NCBI RefSeq assembly: GCF_030053895.1 | Contig: NZ_CP125781.1 | Coordinates: 558,001 to 622,000, forward strand | Reading direction: 5' to 3' | DNA from: Trabulsiella odontotermitis | Lineage (GTDB): Bacteria > Pseudomonadota > Gammaproteobacteria > Enterobacterales > Enterobacteriaceae | DNA: 64,000 nucleotides | Shown: one piece after another, positions 58,988-64,000 of the stretch | How the letters are laid out: every line of letters starts with the position of its first letter | Position numbering within the stretch: the first letter of the stretch is position 1 | The notes under the pieces: model-generated | The model's database searches: none | Seen by the model: only the letters and a program-made list of their open reading frames with translations | Told to the model about the DNA's origin: nothing | Translations under genes and position numbers: made by a program

Positions 58988-59010
58988 AACGTTCAGCATG
59001 GTACGCGTCT

Positions 59011-60390
<1,380 letters not shown>

Positions 60391-60406
60391 AACGTGCTCC
60401 AGGGAT

Positions 60407-60452
<46 letters not shown>

Positions 60453-60590
60453 TTCCAGGGAAGGCGGCAAAAATCGGGATAAACGCCAGGGAGAAGCGTG
60501 AAGGGGCAATATTTTATCATTTCATTAACATTTTAACGGTGTTTACGGCTGAAACGGGACGCGGAGGAAAGGAGCTATTTATCATGCAGT

Positions 60591-60607
60591 TGCATCAATT
60601 TAGTGCA
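60591..60607. promoter_or_regulatory. NtrC-type site upstream of patA
   Basis: Read on the minus strand, TGCACTAAATTGATGCA fits the NtrC consensus TGCACYA-N3-TGGTGCA with a single mismatch. It is about 140-155 bases upstream of the -24/-12 element, a normal enhancer distance. Confidence 0.7.
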
Positions 60608-60746
60608 AATTTTGAACTAAAACAGGGCGCATAAAATCCGGTCGTTAAAGTCATTTCTGAGCGAAATTATTCAGAATCAATGAGATGGAATACGTATAAA
60701 GTTTACGGTTTAAAGGCAAATTGCGATCTACATCAAATTTAACAAC

Positions 60747-60773
60747 TAAAGTTAAAGTTTTTAGCGCCGACAT
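60747..60773 (+). promoter_or_regulatory. FliA (sigma-28) type promoter of aer
   Basis: TAAAGTTA, an 11-base spacer and GCCGACAT match the flagellar sigma consensus TAAAGTTT-N11-GCCGATAA. The element ends about 48 bases before the aer ATG. aer is a class 3 flagellar-regulon gene in E. coli. Confidence 0.82.
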
Positions 60774-60821
60774 AACATTTACACAAAATTTTATGTCTTC
60801 TAACCTGCAAAGGATGCGCTC

Positions 60822-62342
60822 ATGTCTTCCCAGCCTTACGTCAGCCAGCGGAACACGCCTCTGGATGATGATACGACCCTCATGTCCACTACTGATTTGC
60901 AAAGTTACATCACCCACGCCAATGACACCTTTGTGAACGTCAGCGGTTACCGTCTGGAGGAACTGACGGGACAACCGCACAATATGGTTCGCCATCCCGA
61001 CATGCCCAAAGCGGCGTTTGCCGATATGTGGTACACCCTCCAACAAGGAGAACCATGGTCAGGCATTGTCAAAAACCGCCGCAAGAATGGCGACCACTAC
61101 TGGGTGCGCGCCAACGCGGTGCCGATGGTGCGTGACGGGAAAACCACTGGCTATATGTCGATCCGTACCCGGGCGACAGAGCAGGAGATCGCCGCCGTCG
61201 AGCCGCTGTATGCCGCGCTCAACGCCGGGCGCAGCCATCAACGCATTCATAAAGGGCTCGTTGTGCATAAACGCTGGTGGGGAAAACTGCCTGCCATGCC
61301 GCTGCGCTGGCGGGTACGCAGTCTGATGGCCGCGCTGTGGGTGGTGATGACCGGCACGCTGCTGCTGACTCACGCTCACTGGACGACGCTGCTGGCGGGG
61401 ATGCTGGTGATGCTCATCGGGGATCTGTTTCTGGAGTGGCAGATCGTCCGTCCGGTGGAGAACGTCGCCCGTCAGGCGCTGAACATCGCCACCGGCGAGC
61501 GCAACAGCGTTGAGCACCTGAACCGCAGCGACGAACTCGGGCTGATATTGCGCGCGGTTGGTCAGTTGGGGTTGATGTGCCGCTGGCTGATCCATGACGT
61601 ATCAGGCCAGGTTGCCAGCGTTCATCAGGGCAGCGATACCCTGGCGAAAGGGAATGATGATCTCAACACCCGCACGCGGCAGACGGTGGTCAACGTGCAG
61701 CAGACCGTTGCCACCATGAGCCAGATGGCGGCGTCAGTGCAGAGCAACGCCGAAACGGCGGTGGCGGCGGATAAGCTCTCCAGTTCAGCGAGCAGTGCGG
61801 CCACGCAGGGCGGGCAGGCGATGCAGACGGTGGTGAAAACCATGGATGAGATTGCCGACAGCACCCAGCGCATCGGTTCAATCACCAAACTGATTAATGA
61901 CATCGCCTTCCAGACCAACATTCTGGCGCTGAACGCGGCGGTCGAAGCGGCACGGGCGGGTGAGCAGGGTAAAGGTTTTGCGGTGGTGGCAGGCGAGGTG
62001 CGTCATCTGGCGAGCCGCAGCGCCACGGCAGCTAACGATATTCGTAAGTTGATTGATGCCAGCGCCAGTCAAGTGCAGTCCGGCGCTCAACAGGTGCATG
62101 CCGCCGGGCGGACGATGGATGACATTGTTGAGCAGGTGCAGAACGTCACGCAACTGATTGGGCAGATCAGCCTGTCGACGTCAGAGCAGGCGGCGGGGCT
62201 GAACGATCTGACCCGTGCGGTCGCCGAGCTGGATGCTATCACCCAACAAAACGCCGGGCTGGTCGAGGAAAGCGCGCAGGTGTCGGCGATGGTTAAACAC
62301 CGCGCCAGCCGTTTGCAGGATGCGGTTACCGTTCTGCACTGA
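60822..62342 (+). CDS. aer: Aerotaxis/energy-taxis receptor Aer
   Basis: This inner-membrane receptor senses redox state through FAD and controls CheA. It has 506 residues, as in E. coli Aer. The N-terminal PAS domain (residues about 10-120) contains DLQSYITHANDTFVNVSGY, NMVRHPDMPK and NRRKNGDHYWVRANA. A hydrophobic anchor lies at about 165-205 (RSLMAALWVVMTGTLLLT and LLAGMLVMLIGDLFLEW). A HAMP domain and a signalling domain follow, with the invariant tip around IAFQTNILALNAAVEAARAG. It has no NWETF-type tail and ends ASRLQDAVTVLH. It is next to patA, as in E. coli. Confidence 0.95.
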   Translation: MSSQPYVSQRNTPLDDDTTLMSTTDLQSYITHANDTFVNVSGYRLEELTGQPHNMVRHPDMPKAAFADMWYTLQQGEPWSGIVKNRRKNGDHYWVRANAVPMVRDGKTTGYMSIRTRATEQEIAAVEPLYAALNAGRSHQRIHKGLVVHKRWWGKLPAMPLRWRVRSLMAALWVVMTGTLLLTHAHWTTLLAGMLVMLIGDLFLEWQIVRPVENVARQALNIATGERNSVEHLNRSDELGLILRAVGQLGLMCRWLIHDVSGQVASVHQGSDTLAKGNDDLNTRTRQTVVNVQQTVATMSQMAASVQSNAETAVAADKLSSSASSAATQGGQAMQTVVKTMDEIADSTQRIGSITKLINDIAFQTNILALNAAVEAARAGEQGKGFAVVAGEVRHLASRSATAANDIRKLIDASASQVQSGAQQVHAAGRTMDDIVEQVQNVTQLIGQISLSTSEQAAGLNDLTRAVAELDAITQQNAGLVEESAQVSAMVKHRASRLQDAVTVLH

Positions 62343-62367
62343 TCACCGTTCTTTATATCAACGTATC

Positions 62368-62402
62368 AACGCCGCTTATCGGTTTCCGACAGCGGCGTTT
62401 TT
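62368..62402 (+). terminator. Rho-independent terminator after aer
   Basis: A 9-bp perfect stem (AACGCCGCT / AGCGGCGTT) with a 14-base loop lies 26 bases after the aer stop and runs into a stretch of five Ts. Confidence 0.88.
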
Positions 62403-62609
62403 GTTTGTAATGATTGTGAAAGCGTTTTGTTAATTTAATATTAAATCTCGCTTTTTTACTGGATGAATTTATTTCCCGCAATATGACGGTTTTGTTTAGC
62501 TTATATTCAATTTTCTGTGAAAGCGGGTTGTATAACGATCGATCCTTGAATATTGATAGCTGCTGGCTATTTGCAAAACGTGCTTTTAATGAAAAACCGA
62601 TCAAATTCA

Positions 62610-62636
62610 TAAAGTTAGATGAGTTTCTGCCGATAG
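62610..62636 (+). promoter_or_regulatory. FliA (sigma-28) type promoter of the chemoreceptor gene
   Basis: TAAAGTTA, an 11-base spacer and GCCGATAG match the flagellar sigma consensus almost completely. It ends 40 bases before the chemoreceptor ATG. Confidence 0.88.
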
Positions 62637-62676
62637 CGTTCTTCGTCGGATATATAAACCTGTCCACGGAGAAAAT

Positions 62677-64000
62677 ATGTTCTTACATAACGTGAAAATC
62701 AGCACAAAATTATTTCTGGCCTTCGGCTTCTTTATTGTTCTGCTGATCGCCAGTTCAACGCTTTCGCTGTTGAGCCTGAACCGGGCAAATAATGGAATGC
62801 AATCAATCATCACCAGCGATTATCCCACCACCGTCAAAGCCAACCTGCTGATCAACAATTTCAACGACTTCGTCAATACGCAGCAACTGATCCTGCTGGA
62901 TGAAGAAGGCCGCTGGACGCAGGACCGGCAAAAGGAACTCAATACCCTCAGCGCCAATGTCACCCGATTGCTTGATGAGCTGACGAAATCACGGCAGGAC
63001 GCCGAATCACAACGGATTTTTGCCAGCATCCGCGCGGTCCGTCAGCAGTTCCTGGAATCTCGCTTTCGCATTTTGCAGGAGATACAAAACGGCAATCGCC
63101 AGGCGGCGCTTCAGGAAATGATGACCACCACGCTCGGTATTCAGCAGGCCTATAAAGAGAAAGTGATGGAGCTTATCGCTATTGAAGATAAGCAGATGCG
63201 GGCCTCGGCCGATCAGGTGGCGAGCAATTTCAAAACTAACCGCGCGCTGTTGCTGGCGCTGGCCATTTTCAGCATCGTGGTCGGTAGCTTCTTTGGCCTG
63301 TATATCGTGCGCTCTATTACCCGTCCGCTGGGCGAGGCTGTGTCGTTTGCCCGTTCGATTGCCGATGGCGATCTGACGCGCAATATCTCCGCCAGCCACA
63401 AAGACGAAACCGGCGTTATGCTGCAGGCGCTGATGGAAATGAAATCCCGTCTGCTGACCATCGTTCAGGATGTGCAGCACAGCGCGGAAAGCATCTCCAG
63501 CGCGGCGGCGCAGATTGTCGCCGGAAACCAGGATCTGGCGGCGCGCACCGAAGAGCAGGCCAGTTCGGTGGAAGAGACCGCTGCCTCAATGGAGCAGATC
63601 ACCGCCACGGTGAAAAACACTGCCGGGCATACGGCGGAAGCCGCTGACCTCTCCGCCAACGCGGCGACGGTGGTCAATAATAACGGCGAGATGATGAAAA
63701 ACGTGACCGGCAAAATGCGGGCGATTAATGAAACGTCCAATCGCATGTCCGACATCATCAACCTGATCGATTCCATCGCCTTCCAGACCAACATTCTGGC
63801 GCTGAACGCGGCGGTTGAAGCGGCGCGCGCCGGGGAACATGGTCGCGGCTTTGCGGTTGTGGCGGGTGAAGTGCGTCAGCTGGCACAGAAAAGTGCCTCG
63901 TCGGCGAGCGATATCCGCAGCCTGATCGAAAGTTCGACTCAGCAGGCGTAGGAAGGGATGGCGCTGGTGGAAAAAGCGGAAGTGCTGATGCTGGGCATGG
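62677..64000 (+). pseudogene. Methyl-accepting chemotaxis protein interrupted by an in-frame TAG
   Basis: This is a Tar/Tsr-type transmembrane chemoreceptor. The open frame gives 424 residues and stops with TAG at 63949-63951. TM1 is at about residues 10-32 (LFLAFGFFIVLLIASS). A four-helix periplasmic sensor domain follows (SDYPTTVKANLLINNFNDFVNTQQ). TM2 is at about 189-210, followed by HAMP (SITRPLGEAVSFARSIADGDLTR), a methylation helix (ARTEEQASSVEETAASMEQIT) and the CheA-binding tip (IAFQTNILALNAAVEAARAG). The codons after the TAG stay in the same frame and read EGMALVEKAEVLMLGM, the normal continuation of the returning helix. The gene is therefore broken by one stop codon (or one base-call error) and runs past the window end. 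The truncated product would lack the second methylation helix. The start has GGAG six bases upstream. Confidence 0.8.

Larger units (their letters stand above)
62343..62676. other. Intergenic region aer to chemoreceptor gene
   Basis: These 334 AT-rich bases carry the aer terminator near the start and a FliA-type promoter near the end. I saw no further gene; short reading frames on both strands have no recognisable features. Confidence 0.7.

Overview
The window reads as the chromosome of an enteric bacterium of the Enterobacteriaceae, close to Escherichia, Salmonella and Citrobacter. Most proteins match, in length and in recognisable sequence, E. coli or Salmonella gene products. The gene order from 10.5 to 42.8 kb is the same as the E. 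coli xdhA-to-uacT purine-catabolism region, read in the opposite direction. I saw no rRNA, tRNA, CRISPR array, insertion sequence or phage gene. Assignments rest on recognition of families and motifs, not on database searches.

Layout. 1-6.45 kb (minus strand): a chaperone-usher fimbrial operon in the Pap/Mrp order (major pilin, second pilin, usher, chaperone, minor pilin, two-domain adhesin-like protein, further pilin cut by the window edge). 6.9-10.3 kb: a roxA-type ribosomal oxygenase gene, then a minus-strand operon of yjhX (topAI toxin family), two SAM methyltransferases and a VOC-fold protein. 10.5-42.8 kb: the purine/urate block, with uacT, uacF-ygfS, xanQ-guaD-ghxQ, ygfK-ssnA-ygfM-xdhD, mocA, yqeC-yqeB, ygeW-ygeX-ygeY-hyuA-yqeA, the regulator ygeV, and xdhA-xdhB-xdhC. 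43.0-50.4 kb: a D-glucosaminate PTS operon (dgaABCDEF) with its LevR-type regulator dgaR. 50.5-58.8 kb: an accessory stretch of MocR and LysR regulators, each facing a small target gene (yjiR/yjiS, LysR/aldehyde dehydrogenase, MocR/AhpD-like protein), then hpaC-hpaB. 59.0-64.0 kb: patA and aer, adjacent as in E. coli, then a chemoreceptor gene interrupted by an in-frame stop.

How the genes work together. The purine block can import urate, xanthine and guanine-type bases, deaminate guanine, interconvert oxopurines with molybdenum hydroxylases (XdhABC and the XdhD/YgfM pair) and their cofactor-maturation proteins (MocA, YqeB, YqeC), and feed opened-ring products through YgfK, SsnA, YgeW, YgeX, YgeY and HyuA. 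Carbamate kinase YqeA can recover ATP at the end. Homologous clusters in gut bacteria are known to be needed for anaerobic urate breakdown; which enzyme does which step here is inference.

The most striking regulatory feature is a set of six sequences fitting the sigma-54 -24/-12 consensus, upstream of xdhA, ygeW, ygfK, uacT, dgaA and patA. Two sigma-54 activators (YgeV, DgaR) are encoded beside them, and a good NtrC-type site lies upstream of patA. The purine block therefore looks like one sigma-54 regulon. Flagellar-type (FliA) promoters precede aer and the interrupted chemoreceptor gene.
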